64,000 nt of DNA from Gammaproteobacteria bacterium. GTDB lineage: Bacteria > Pseudomonadota > Gammaproteobacteria > Burkholderiales > Burkholderiaceae_C. A program made the position numbers and the translations under genes. Positions 1 through 6,945 of this stretch are shown here, piece after piece. A model generated the notes under the pieces. It was given only the letters and a program-made list of their open reading frames with translations, was not told the origin of the DNA and did no database searches. Position 1 is the first letter of the stretch. Each line of letters starts with the position of its first letter. The stretch spans positions 1-64,000 of the forward strand of contig JAHJWB010000003.1 of the NCBI GenBank assembly GCA_018828125.1, in the 5' to 3' direction.

Positions 1-427
1 ATGGAAAACTGCTGCAACCCGGGTTCGGTGAGTCGCCTTGCGGGTTCGGCTCATCGATGGGTTGAACTGTACGCCGGGGGTGTTCAGAGAAAAACTACCT
101 CGTCGCAAACTGACTGTTCTGGTATTGGAAACAATCAACCGCCCTTTTCTGTGCACAGCGGGGCGCGGTGCGGGGGTGGGTTGGCAGATCGCTTTGAACA
201 TGACCGCAATGGTGCCGGGGAGGGCGCCGGGCGTCGTCTCGTCGTGGTTTCGGTTCTTTTCGGTTTGTTTCGCGCCACGGTGAATGCAACAGGGGCGAAA
301 CAAATGCATCGAGCCCCAGGGCGATGTGCGAAACGGGGGGCGAATCGGGCTTGCGTGGGTTGCGCAATGGAGGCTTATGGGCTGAAATCTCTCTGTGCCT
401 GATCCAGGTCTCACGAGGGAGGTTTTC
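1..427. other. Upstream region without a convincing gene
   Basis: Open frames exist on both strands here, but their translations are rich in Arg, Gly and Cys, show no recognisable domain and have no convincing ribosome binding site. The region probably holds the promoter of the CBS-domain gene that starts at 428 and the end of whatever lies before the window. No strong promoter, repeat or RNA gene is visible. Confidence 0.5.
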
Positions 428-868
428 ATGACAAGTGTTGCCAAGATTCTTCAGTCCAAACCGGACGCCACGGTTCACACCATTGCGCCCACCACGTCGG
501 TGTATGACGCGCTCCAGCGCATGGCAGACAAGGGCATCGGTGCCCTGGTAGTCACCGAAGGCGATGCCATTGTGGGCATCTTCACCGAGCGCGATTACGC
601 GCGGAAGATTGCGCTGCTGGGCCGTACCTCAGCGGCCACTTTGGCGCGCGATGTCATGACCACCGCGGTGCGTTTTGTGCGGCCCGAGCAGACCAGCGAG
701 CAGTGCATGCAGATCATGAGCACCGGCCGCCTGCGCCACCTGCCGGTGGTGGACAGCGCTGGCAAGCTGGTGGGCATGATCTCCATCGGTGATTTGGTCA
801 AGGACATCATCTCCGAGCAGAAATTCATCATTGAGCAACTGGAGCACTACATCACCGGTAGCCACTGA
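428..868 (+). CDS. CBS-domain pair protein
   Basis: A 146-residue protein made almost entirely of two CBS domains (about residues 10-65 and 75-135), with the typical GIGALVV, GIFTERDYARKI and LRHLPVVD segments. CBS pairs bind adenosine nucleotides or S-adenosylmethionine and usually regulate another protein. Stand-alone pairs of this size are common in Betaproteobacteria, and their targets are mostly unknown. The ATG at 428 is chosen because GGGAGG lies just upstream; an in-frame start at 395 has no such signal. The gene is monocistronic: an intrinsic terminator follows directly and the next gene is convergent. Family assignment is firm; the cellular role is not known. Confidence 0.9.
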   Translation: MTSVAKILQSKPDATVHTIAPTTSVYDALQRMADKGIGALVVTEGDAIVGIFTERDYARKIALLGRTSAATLARDVMTTAVRFVRPEQTSEQCMQIMSTGRLRHLPVVDSAGKLVGMISIGDLVKDIISEQKFIIEQLEHYITGSH

Positions 869-872
869 ATGC

Positions 873-912
873 AAAAACGGGCTCTGACCGATCTGATCAG
901 AGCCCGTTTTTT
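873..912 (+). terminator. Intrinsic terminator of the CBS gene
   Basis: A perfect 14-bp stem (874-887 with 897-910, arm AAAACGGGCTCTGA) with a 9-nt loop ends in a T run at 907-912, five bases after the CBS stop codon. This is a textbook Rho-independent terminator on the plus strand. Confidence 0.9.
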
Positions 913-1040
913 GCTGGGGATAGTTTCCCTTCCGCCCGTCTACCGTTCTGGGATCACTGAGCGTTGAGCACGCGCGGCCGCCGCGCAAGAGCCGCCATGC
1001 TGCGCAGGCAGCGCTGGACTTGCGTGCGTTGGCAGCGTCC

Positions 1041-1100
1041 TCCTTTCCGAATCGCGACGCGATTCCAGAGAAGGGGGAAGGCGTGCAGCGCCTCAGTGGG
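1041..1100. repeat. Intergenic repeat B, copy 1 (3' end of nrtD)
   Basis: It contains an inverted core GAATCGCG/CGCGATTC followed by AGAAGGGGGAAGGCG and GCAGCGCCTCAG. Nearly the same order of blocks occurs at 4734-4800. This copy begins 13 bp beyond the nrtD stop (minus strand) and can fold, so it may act as a 3' stem-loop or terminator for nrtD. Confidence 0.7.
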
Positions 1101-1112
1101 TTGCACTCTGTT

Positions 1113-1925
1113 TTAAGCGGCTTTTTCTACATGCCCCTGGCGCGTGTACAAAAAGTCGATTACCGCTTTGCGGTAGTGCACATACTGAGGGTCTTCGGCC
1201 AGCTCCACACGCTTGCGGGGGCGGGGCAAGTCCACCGCCAGCACCTCGCCAATGGTGGCCGCGGGGCCATTGGTCATCATCACGATCTTGTCGGACAGCA
1301 GCACGGCTTCGTCCACGTCGTGGGTCACCATCACCACGGTGCTCTGCGTGCGGGCGACGATCTCCAGTAGCTCATCTTGCAGCTTGGCGCGGGTCAACGC
1401 GTCGAGCGCGCCAAACGGCTCGTCCATCAGCAGCACCTGGGGTTCCATGCTCAGCGCCCGGGCAATTCCCACGCGCTGCTTCATGCCGCCCGATATTTCG
1501 CCTGGGCGTTTTTGCGCAGCGGGGGTCAGGCCCACCAGGGCCAGTGCTGCGTCGGTGCGGGCCTTGAGCTGGGACTTGCTTTCCTTGCCGCCAAACACGC
1601 GCTCCACGGCCAGGTAGATGTTGTCGAAGCAGGTGAGCCAGGGCAGCAGCGAGTGGTTCTGGAACACCACGGCGCGCTCGGGGCCTGGGCCCTTGATCTC
1701 CTTGTTGGCACACAGCAGCGCACCGTTGGTGGGCGTGGTCAGCCCGGCGATCAGATTCAAGAGCGTGGACTTGCCGCAGCCCGAGTGGCCGATCAGCGCC
1801 ACGAACTCGCCCTTGGCAATCGTCAGGTTGATGTCGCGCAGCGCGGGGAACAGGCCCTTGGCCGTCTTGAAGGTCTGCTCGACGCCGTGGACTTCGATGA
1901 ACTTGGTGGTGAGAGATGCATGCAT
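1113..1925 (-). CDS. nrtD: Nitrate ABC transporter, ATP-binding protein
   Basis: This 270-residue ATPase energises nitrate/nitrite import with the NrtB permease and NrtA binding protein. It has Walker A GHSGCGKST, signature SGGMKQRVGIARAL, Walker B VLLMDEPFGALD and the switch His in VTHDVDEA. The C-terminus (VDLPRPRKRVELAEDPQYV...) is typical of the NrtD/TauB/SsuB group. The single ABC domain without a fused binding domain fits NrtD rather than NrtC. The ATG at 1925 is preferred because GGAG lies upstream; an upstream in-frame start at 1979 would add 18 unlikely residues. It is the last gene of nrtABD. Sulfonate or taurine transport is the alternative, but the neighbouring binding protein and nasT argue for nitrate. 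Confidence 0.88.
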   Translation of the reverse strand: MHASLTTKFIEVHGVEQTFKTAKGLFPALRDINLTIAKGEFVALIGHSGCGKSTLLNLIAGLTTPTNGALLCANKEIKGPGPERAVVFQNHSLLPWLTCFDNIYLAVERVFGGKESKSQLKARTDAALALVGLTPAAQKRPGEISGGMKQRVGIARALSMEPQVLLMDEPFGALDALTRAKLQDELLEIVARTQSTVVMVTHDVDEAVLLSDKIVMMTNGPAATIGEVLAVDLPRPRKRVELAEDPQYVHYRKAVIDFLYTRQGHVEKAA

Positions 1926-1986
1926 GAGGAGCTCCTGGTTTTTTCGAGGACCACCGTGGAACCGGCTTTGCCGGGCCACGGGCGGT

Positions 1987-2032
1987 GCCCCCTTGAGGGG
2001 GTGACGCGCCGTAGGCGCGGCTCAGGGGTGGG
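1987..2032. repeat. Intergenic repeat, B-like variant (3' end of nrtB)
   Basis: A GC-rich element with a CCCCCTTGAGGGGG palindrome and a GCGCC/GGCGC hairpin ending in CTCAGGGGTGGG. It starts directly beyond the nrtB stop codon on the minus strand, between nrtB and nrtD. I recognise the pattern as a common Comamonadaceae intergenic element. It may stabilise the nrtAB part of the message or reduce nrtD expression. Confidence 0.55.
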
Positions 2033-2995
2033 TCAAGATTTGACCTCTTCAAACGTGAATGCAGTGGCCAGCTTGATGAGCGCAAACTCCAGCACCAGCC
2101 CGACAATGCCGATCACGAAGATGGCGATGATGATGTTCTTGACGTTGAGGTTGTTCCACTCGTCCCACACCCAGAAGCCAATGCCCACGCCGCCGGTCAG
2201 CATCTCGGCAGCCACGATCACCAGCCATGCGGTGCCCACGGCCAGGCGCACACCGGTCAGCATGTAGGGCAACACGGCGGGGAAGAGGATCTTGGTGGCG
2301 ATCTTCCATTCGCTCAGGTTCAGCACGCGGGCCACGTTCATGTAGTCCTGCGGTACGCGCTGCACGCCCACGGCGGTGTTGATGATCATGGGCCAGATGG
2401 AGCAGATAAAGATCGTCCAGATGGCGGCCGGGTTGGCGCCCTTGAACACCAGCAAACCAATCGGCAACCATGCCAGGGGCGATACGGGTCGTAGCAGGCT
2501 GATCAGCGGGTTGAACATGCGCGACAGGAAGCTGAAGCGACCAATGACAAACCCGGCTGGAATGCCGACCAGCGCCGCCATGCCAAACCCGATGGCCACA
2601 CGTTCGAGCGACATCAGCACGTTCCATCCCACGCCCTGGTCGTTGGGGCCATTGCTGTAGAACGGGTTGCTGAAAATTTCCAGTGCCTGCAGCCAGGTGT
2701 CCTTGGGGTTTGGAATGCTGCCGCCTGTGGTGGTGGAGACCACCGCCCATAGGCCCACCAGCAAACCCAGGCCACACAGCGGCGGCAAAACGGCCATCCA
2801 GAAGCTGCGCGACAGGGCCGCCCAGTCGCGGGCCGGAGCTGCTGCGGACGCTGCCACGGGCGTAGCGGCAGCAGATTTCGAGTGTTTTTGGCCTCTAGCG
2901 CTTGTGGGTAAAGCGCTGCTAGCTACATTAGTCATAGCATTCTGTGCAGCCACGGGGGCTGCGTCCAGGGGGGAGTGAAAGACGGCACTGACCAT
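2033..2995 (-). CDS. nrtB: Nitrate ABC transporter, permease
   Basis: This 320-residue inner-membrane permease forms the channel for nitrate import with NrtA and NrtD. About six hydrophobic segments are visible. The EAA-type loop is ALVGIPAGFVIGRFSFLSRMFNPLISLLRPVSPLAWLPI written across two stretches (about residues 145-180), and the family ending WVWDEWNNLN...ALIKLATAF is present. ATG at 2995 has AGGAG in front; the upstream in-frame extension reads as low-complexity Arg/Pro. Residues about 21-40 (SSALPTSARGQKHSK) are encoded by a copy of an intergenic repeat (2891-2935), so the N-terminal cytoplasmic segment seems partly repeat-derived. It lies 59 bp after nrtA in the same operon. Confidence 0.88.
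   Translation of the reverse strand: MVSAVFHSPLDAAPVAAQNAMTNVASSALPTSARGQKHSKSAAATPVAASAAAPARDWAALSRSFWMAVLPPLCGLGLLVGLWAVVSTTTGGSIPNPKDTWLQALEIFSNPFYSNGPNDQGVGWNVLMSLERVAIGFGMAALVGIPAGFVIGRFSFLSRMFNPLISLLRPVSPLAWLPIGLLVFKGANPAAIWTIFICSIWPMIINTAVGVQRVPQDYMNVARVLNLSEWKIATKILFPAVLPYMLTGVRLAVGTAWLVIVAAEMLTGGVGIGFWVWDEWNNLNVKNIIIAIFVIGIVGLVLEFALIKLATAFTFEEVKS
2891..2935. repeat. Repeat A copy embedded in the nrtB 5' coding region
   Basis: GCCTCTAGCGCTTGTGGGT followed by AAAGCGCTGCTAGCTACAT matches the intergenic repeat at 8015-8054 (GCCTCTAGCGCTTGTCAG, ATAAGCGCTGGAAGCTAT) almost block for block, and matches 39346-39393 in the reverse orientation. Here it lies inside the reading frame of nrtB without breaking it. 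Confidence 0.7.
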
Positions 2996-3054
2996 GGGAA
3001 TCTCCTGTGTGCAGGGCTTGCGGGGCGGGTGGGATCGGCGGGTGGGCGGTATCG

Positions 3055-4299
3055 TCAGGCCTTGATCTTGAAACCGTCGGCGTACTTGGCGGGGTCTTTG
3101 CCATCCCACACCACACCGTCGATCAGCTTGCTGGTGCGCATCACGTCCTTGGGCACGCTGATCTTCATGGCGCTTGCAACCGACTTGTACAGGTCCACCT
3201 GGTTGATCTCTTTGGCAACGGCCAGGTAGTCAGGGTGGCTCTTGATCAAACCCCAGCGCTTGTGCTGCGTCAGGAACCACATGCCATCCGACAGGTAGGG
3301 GAAGTTCACCGCGCCGTCGTTGAAGAACTTCATGTGGTTGGGGTCGTCCCAGGTCTTGCCCATGCCGTTCTGGTAGCGGCCCAGAATGCGCTGGTTGATA
3401 ACGTCCACGCTGGTGTTGATGTAGGACTTCTGGGCCACGGTCTCGGCCATCTTCATCTTGTTGGACAGGCTGGCGTCAATCCAGCGGCTGGCTTCCAGCA
3501 CGGCCATCATCACGGCGCGCGTGGTGTTGGGGTTCTTCTTGACGAACTCGGCGGACGTACCCAGCACCTTCTCGGGGTGGTCCTTCCAGATGTCCTGCGT
3601 GGTGTTGGCGGTCACTCCGATGCCATCCATGATGGCGCGGTGGTTCCAGGGCTCGCCCACGCAGAAGCCGTCCATGTTGCCCACACGCATGTTGGCCACC
3701 ATCTGCGGCGGGGGCACGGTGATCAGCTTGGCGCCCGACAGCGGGTTGATGCCCGCAGCCGCCAACCAGTAGTGCATCCACATCGCGTGGGTGCCGGTGG
3801 GGAAGGTGCCTGCAAACGTGTATTCGCGCTTTTCCTTGGCCATCAGAGCGGCCAGCGATGGGCCGTCCACCGCGCCCTTGTCGGCCAGCGCTTTAGACAA
3901 CGAGATCGCCTGACCGTTGTTGTTGATGGACATCAGCACCGCCATGTCCTTCTTGGGGCCGGCAGTGCCCAGGTGCACACCGTAGACCAAGCCATACAGC
4001 ACATGGGCAAAGTCCAGTTCGCCGTTGACGAGCTTGTCGCGCACACCTGCCCAGCTGGCTTCTTTGGTGGGGATGATGGTGACGCCGTACTTCTTGTCAA
4101 AGCCCAGCACCGAGGCCATCACCACGCTGGCGCAGTCGGTCAGCGGGATGAAGCCGATCTTGACTTCCTTCTTCTCGGGGGCGTCAGAGCCCTGGGCATG
4201 CACCAGGGCGCGCAGGGCAGGGCTGACGCCCACGGCGCCTACGGTCGCGGCCTGCAGCACGGTGCGGCGGTTGAGACTGGTTTTCAGCAGATCGGTCAT
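3055..4299 (-). CDS. nrtA: Nitrate ABC transporter, periplasmic binding protein
   Basis: This 414-residue binding protein belongs to the NrtA/CmpA family. It begins with a twin-arginine-like signal (NRRTVLQAATVGAVG, residues about 9-24) and a cleavage region ending in VHAQ. The mature part starts VKIGFIPLTDCASVVMA and contains FPTGTHAMWMHYWLAAAGI and FCVGEPWNHRAI, which are hallmark NrtA segments. The ATG at 4299 has GAGGAAA upstream. It is the first gene of nrtABD; its leader carries an ANTAR-type RNA element and a terminator, and a sigma-54 type promoter lies between nasT and nrtA. NasS, the soluble nitrate sensor, is a homologue, but the export signal and the operon with permease and ATPase identify the transport component. 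Confidence 0.9.
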   Translation of the reverse strand: MTDLLKTSLNRRTVLQAATVGAVGVSPALRALVHAQGSDAPEKKEVKIGFIPLTDCASVVMASVLGFDKKYGVTIIPTKEASWAGVRDKLVNGELDFAHVLYGLVYGVHLGTAGPKKDMAVLMSINNNGQAISLSKALADKGAVDGPSLAALMAKEKREYTFAGTFPTGTHAMWMHYWLAAAGINPLSGAKLITVPPPQMVANMRVGNMDGFCVGEPWNHRAIMDGIGVTANTTQDIWKDHPEKVLGTSAEFVKKNPNTTRAVMMAVLEASRWIDASLSNKMKMAETVAQKSYINTSVDVINQRILGRYQNGMGKTWDDPNHMKFFNDGAVNFPYLSDGMWFLTQHKRWGLIKSHPDYLAVAKEINQVDLYKSVASAMKISVPKDVMRTSKLIDGVVWDGKDPAKYADGFKIKA

Positions 4300-4327
4300 G
4301 GGGCATTTCCTCGCATCGTTACAAAGC

Positions 4328-4391
4328 AAAAAAGGCGTCCTCTCCTGGGCTGGCTGCATTTGCAAACCGGCCTCGGAGAGGGACGCCTTTG
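4328..4391 (-). terminator. Leader terminator upstream of nrtA (attenuator)
   Basis: Read on the minus strand, AAAGGCGTCCC-TCTCC (4390-4375) pairs with GGAGAGGACGCCTTT (4345-4331), a 15-bp stem with one bulged base, and is followed by a T run (4333-4328). It lies about 30 nt before the nrtA start codon and downstream of the promoter, so it should stop most transcripts unless antitermination occurs. Confidence 0.9.
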
Positions 4392-4398
4392 TCCATGG

Positions 4399-4479
4399 CA
4401 AAGCCCATTGGGGGGCTTTGAGTCAGCACCATCCCGCCATTGGGTCAGTGCTGTCAGGGGTGGGACCTTCATTGGTCTC
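4399..4479 (-). ncRNA. ANTAR-type double hexaloop leader element of nrtA
   Basis: Hairpin P1 (4479-4462) has stem GAGACC/GGTCCC and loop AATGAA. Hairpin P2 (4453-4424) has stem CAGCAC...CCC/GGG...GTGCTG and loop AATGGC. Both are 6-nt loops with A at position 1 and G at position 4, the known signature of RNAs bound by ANTAR antiterminators (NasR, EutV, NasT). A third, 8-bp hairpin (4420-4399, CAAAGCCC/GGGCTTTG) sits between P2 and the terminator. The predicted transcript starts one base before P1. The expected ligand is NasT or the NasR-type protein encoded in this window. Confidence 0.85.
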
Positions 4480-4491
4480 GCCAGGGATTAC

Positions 4492-4506
4492 GCAAGCAGC
4501 GTGCCA
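4492..4506 (-). promoter_or_regulatory. Sigma-54 promoter of nrtABD
   Basis: On the minus strand TGGCAC-GCTGC-TTGC matches the -24/-12 consensus TGGCAC-N5-TTGC exactly, with GG and GC separated by 10 bp. The predicted start is near 4480, immediately before the P1 hairpin. An additional inverted repeat GCGCC-AGTTT-GGCGC lies at 4516-4530. Confidence 0.85.
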
Positions 4507-4630
4507 GCGTGTGATGCGCCAGTTTGGCGCCGCTAGCGCTATGCTCTTAATAGCTGCTTAGGCACGGTGGAAAAGCGCGAGCGGCCTGTTTGGTTTGAAA
4601 TGGCCAGAGCCGGTGCACGTGCCCTGGGCT

Positions 4631-4663
4631 GCACTGCCTTTGTGCGGCGCACCATTTGGGAGA
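4631..4663 (-). promoter_or_regulatory. Tandem NtrC-like enhancer sites of nrtABD
   Basis: GCAC-TGCCTTT-GTGC (4631-4645) has both perfect NtrC half-sites. GCACC-ATTTG-GGAGA (4649-4663) matches one half well. Their centres lie about 158 and 176 bp upstream of the predicted start, a normal enhancer distance for a sigma-54 promoter under NtrC control. Confidence 0.6.
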
Positions 4664-4733
4664 AGCCGGTGGATTTGGGCGCGGCCCAGGCCAGGGATGC
4701 CAAGCAAGGGCCGCCCCGCAGCGAGGGCATCGT

Positions 4734-4800
4734 CCCCCTTCCCGAATCGCGCCAGCGATTCGAGAGAAGGGGGAAGGCGCGCAGCGCCTCAGGGGGGTGT
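4734..4800. repeat. Intergenic repeat B, copy 2 (3' end of nasT)
   Basis: CCCCCTTCCCGAATCGCG...CGATTCGAGAGAAGGGGGAAGG followed by GCGCAGCGCCTCAGGGGGG. It shares core and order with the copy at 1041-1100 and ends 5 bp beyond the nasT stop (minus strand). It can form a long stem (CCCCCTTC with GAAGGGGG). It may terminate nasT before the separate nrt promoter. Confidence 0.75.
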
Positions 4801-4805
4801 CCCTG

Positions 4806-5432
4806 CTACCCCAGCAGGTCCATCACATCCAGCATGCGTTGCGCCACGTCCACCAGCTTCAGGCCCTTGTCCATCGCGGTCTTGCGCAGCTTTTCGTACG
4901 CGGCCTGTTCCGTCAGGCCCTGGCGCTGCATCAGCATGCCCTTGGCGCGGTCAATGGTCTTGCGGTCCTTCAGTTCGGTCTTGGCATCGGCCAGCTCGGC
5001 GCGCAGGGCCTGTTCATGCTGAAACCTCGCCATCGCCACATCCAGAATGGGTCGGATGCGCTGGGGCGACAAGCCCGCCACGATGTAAGCAGACACTCCT
5101 GCGGCCACCGCATCCTTCACGTGGGAGGTGTCTTCATCATTGGTGAACATCACGATGGGGCGGCGTTCGTTGCGCGTGGCCATCACCACGTGTTCGAGCG
5201 CGTCACGGGCCTCGCTTTCGGCGTCCACGATGATCAGGTCTGGCTGCAACTGGGCCAGACGGTCGCTCAGAAAGACGTCGGCAGGCAGGGTGGCGATGAG
5301 GTTGAAGTTGTTTTCCAGCAGCCCGATGCGCAGCGCCCGCGACCGCTCTGCCTGCAGCAGGGCGTGTTCGTCGTCAGGGTCGGTGACTGCCAGATCCGGG
5401 GCCACCACCACGATGCGCAAAGCCTCATTCAT
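4806..5432 (-). CDS. nasT: NasT-type ANTAR response regulator
   Basis: This 208-residue protein has an N-terminal receiver domain (about 1-120; acidic site in PDLIIVDAES) and a C-terminal ANTAR domain (about 140-200: ELKDRKTIDRAKGMLMQRQGL, then EQAAYEKLRKTAMDKG). ANTAR domains bind paired hexaloop hairpins in leader RNAs and prevent termination. In nitrate systems NasT is held inactive by NasS until nitrate is present, but no NasS-like gene is visible here. The start at 5432 begins MNEALRIVVVAPD; an earlier in-frame start at 5486 adds 18 residues. It is transcribed toward nrtA and separated from it by the nrt promoter and leader. Its likely targets are the nrtA, nirB and nirC leaders in this window. 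Confidence 0.88.
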   Translation of the reverse strand: MNEALRIVVVAPDLAVTDPDDEHALLQAERSRALRIGLLENNFNLIATLPADVFLSDRLAQLQPDLIIVDAESEARDALEHVVMATRNERRPIVMFTNDEDTSHVKDAVAAGVSAYIVAGLSPQRIRPILDVAMARFQHEQALRAELADAKTELKDRKTIDRAKGMLMQRQGLTEQAAYEKLRKTAMDKGLKLVDVAQRMLDVMDLLG

Positions 5433-5444
5433 GCCCTGAGCATA

Positions 5445-5484
5445 AGCAATTTTTACGCCATAAATTGGTGCATCGAAGCGGTGC
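5445..5484 (-). promoter_or_regulatory. Candidate sigma-54 promoter and NtrC-like site of nasT
   Basis: On the minus strand TGGCGT-AAAAA-TTGCT (5460-5445) fits the -24/-12 pattern with correct GG-N10-GC spacing. GCACC-GCTTC-GATGC (5484-5470) just upstream matches the NtrC site with one base off. The predicted start (about 5434) falls two bases before the nasT ATG, which would make a leaderless message, so the call is tentative. Confidence 0.4.
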
Positions 5485-5641
5485 ATACCCTCGTTTCCAG
5501 GGCCTTCGGGGGGCTTGGCGGCTTTCAGGGCCTGAAACTTGCTAATAGTGAGATGGGCGGCAGGGCATACCCGGTAGGCCTTTAGGAACAGCGTCGCATA
5601 TACATCCGGTCACATTGACATCTTCCTATGGAGTTTTTTGC

Positions 5642-6802
5642 ATGAACCAACACATCGACCGGCGCCGCTTTTCGGCCAGCTTGGCTCTGACGGCCCTTGC
5701 CGCGTCCATTCTCATGGCGGGTTGCAGCAAAGTGCCCGACACCATCAAGATCGGTGTGGCGCAGCCCCTGAGTGGCCCGCTGGGTGCCTTGGGGCAAGAC
5801 TTGCTCAACGGTGTGAACCTGGCCGTGGCCGAGCTGAACAAGGGCGGCTACACCGTAGACGGCAAGCGGGTAACGCTGGAGGTCGTGTCGGTGGACGACA
5901 AGGCCGACGCCGCCACCGGCAAAACCGTGGCCCAGCAACTGGTGGACGCGGGTGTGGTGGCGGTGGTCGGCCATCTCAACTCGGGTGTCAGCATTGAAAC
6001 GGCGCCCATCTACGCTGCCAAAGACATTGCGCAGATCGCCATCTCCACCAACCCCAAGTTCACGCAACTGGGCTTTTCGACCACCTTCCGCATGGTGGCC
6101 AACGACACCCTGCAGGCCCGCGCCATCGGCTCGTTTGCCGCCACGCAACTGGGCGCCACCCGCTACGCGGCACTCGACGACGGCACCCCCTATGGCAAGG
6201 GCCTGGCCGATGGCGCCGCCGAGCAGCTGAAGGCCGAGAAGAAAGAAGTGCTGGTGCGCAAGTCGTTTGACGACAAGACTGTGGCTTTTGACGAGCTCGC
6301 TGGCGAGTTGAAGGCTGCCAAGGTTGAAGTGATCGTCTCTACCCTCAACGACTTCCAGGCCCTGGCCTTGCTCGAAGCCTTGCGCAAAGTCGACCACACC
6401 AAGGTGAGCCTTTTGGGCGGCGACACCATCAAGACCACCGACATGACAAAGGGCATGGGCATGGTCGAAGGCATCTATGCCACGTCGCCCGTGCTGGAAG
6501 CCAAGGAGTTCACCACCGGCAAGCCCTTCCTCGAAAAATACATCGAGGCGTACAAGAAGCCGCCCGCATACGGTGGCCACTACAGTTACGACAGCATGTA
6601 TGTGCTGTCTGCTGCCATCCAGAAGGCCAAGTCGGCCGACCCCAAGGACATCACCAAGGCCATGCACAGCATCAACGGCTACGCACCGGTCATCGGCACC
6701 ATGACCTGGGACGACAAGGGTGAACAACGCTACGGCGCCGTGGGCGTGTACGAGTTGCGTGCCGGGGCGTGGGAGCTGCGCATGCGGTCGGACCGCTGGT
6801 AA
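5642..6802 (+). CDS. Branched-chain amino acid-type binding lipoprotein
   Basis: A 386-residue type I periplasmic binding protein of the LivJ/LivK family. It has a hydrophobic signal with lipobox (ILMAGC, Cys about 27), so the mature protein should be lipid-anchored. The fold starts with [23 protein letters not shown] and contains [19 protein letters not shown] and [13 protein letters not shown]. The ATG at 5642 has GGAG upstream and gives the intact signal peptide. No permease or ATPase is adjacent: the gene stands alone between nasT (divergent) and tsaD, with its own terminator, and so must share a transporter encoded elsewhere. The ligand is not identifiable from sequence. Confidence 0.87.
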   Translation: MNQHIDRRRFSASLALTALAASILMAGCSKVPDTIKIGVAQPLSGPLGALGQDLLNGVNLAVAELNKGGYTVDGKRVTLEVVSVDDKADAATGKTVAQQLVDAGVVAVVGHLNSGVSIETAPIYAAKDIAQIAISTNPKFTQLGFSTTFRMVANDTLQARAIGSFAATQLGATRYAALDDGTPYGKGLADGAAEQLKAEKKEVLVRKSFDDKTVAFDELAGELKAAKVEVIVSTLNDFQALALLEALRKVDHTKVSLLGGDTIKTTDMTKGMGMVEGIYATSPVLEAKEFTTGKPFLEKYIEAYKKPPAYGGHYSYDSMYVLSAAIQKAKSADPKDITKAMHSINGYAPVIGTMTWDDKGEQRYGAVGVYELRAGAWELRMRSDRW

Positions 6803-6870
6803 CACCTGGGGCTTGCGAGACCTTCAGACAAGGCCCTCATACGGTTGCGTCCACGGGCGTTCATGTCTGC

Positions 6871-6905
6871 AAAACCCCTGCCGGTCACCGCCCGCAGGGG
6901 TTTTT
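6871..6905 (+). terminator. Intrinsic terminator between the binding protein and tsaD
   Basis: AAAACCCCTGC (6871-6881) pairs perfectly with GCAGGGGTTTT (6894-6904), with a 12-nt loop and T tract at 6901-6905. It separates the orphan binding lipoprotein gene from tsaD. Confidence 0.88.
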
Positions 6906-6945
6906 GCATCAGGCTGGGCAAGAGACCGGGTTTTACACTCGCGGC

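Noticed and set aside
1-402. A 133-codon open frame on the plus strand
   Set aside because: Its translation is Arg/Gly/Cys-rich with no domain, no ribosome binding site and overlapping equal-quality frames on the other strand; typical of chance frames in high-GC DNA.
4533-4563. Another repeat A copy upstream of nrtA (CGCTAGCGCTATGCTCTTAA, AATAGCTGC)
   Set aside because: Only short blocks match, and the region is better explained as promoter-upstream DNA; too diverged to call.
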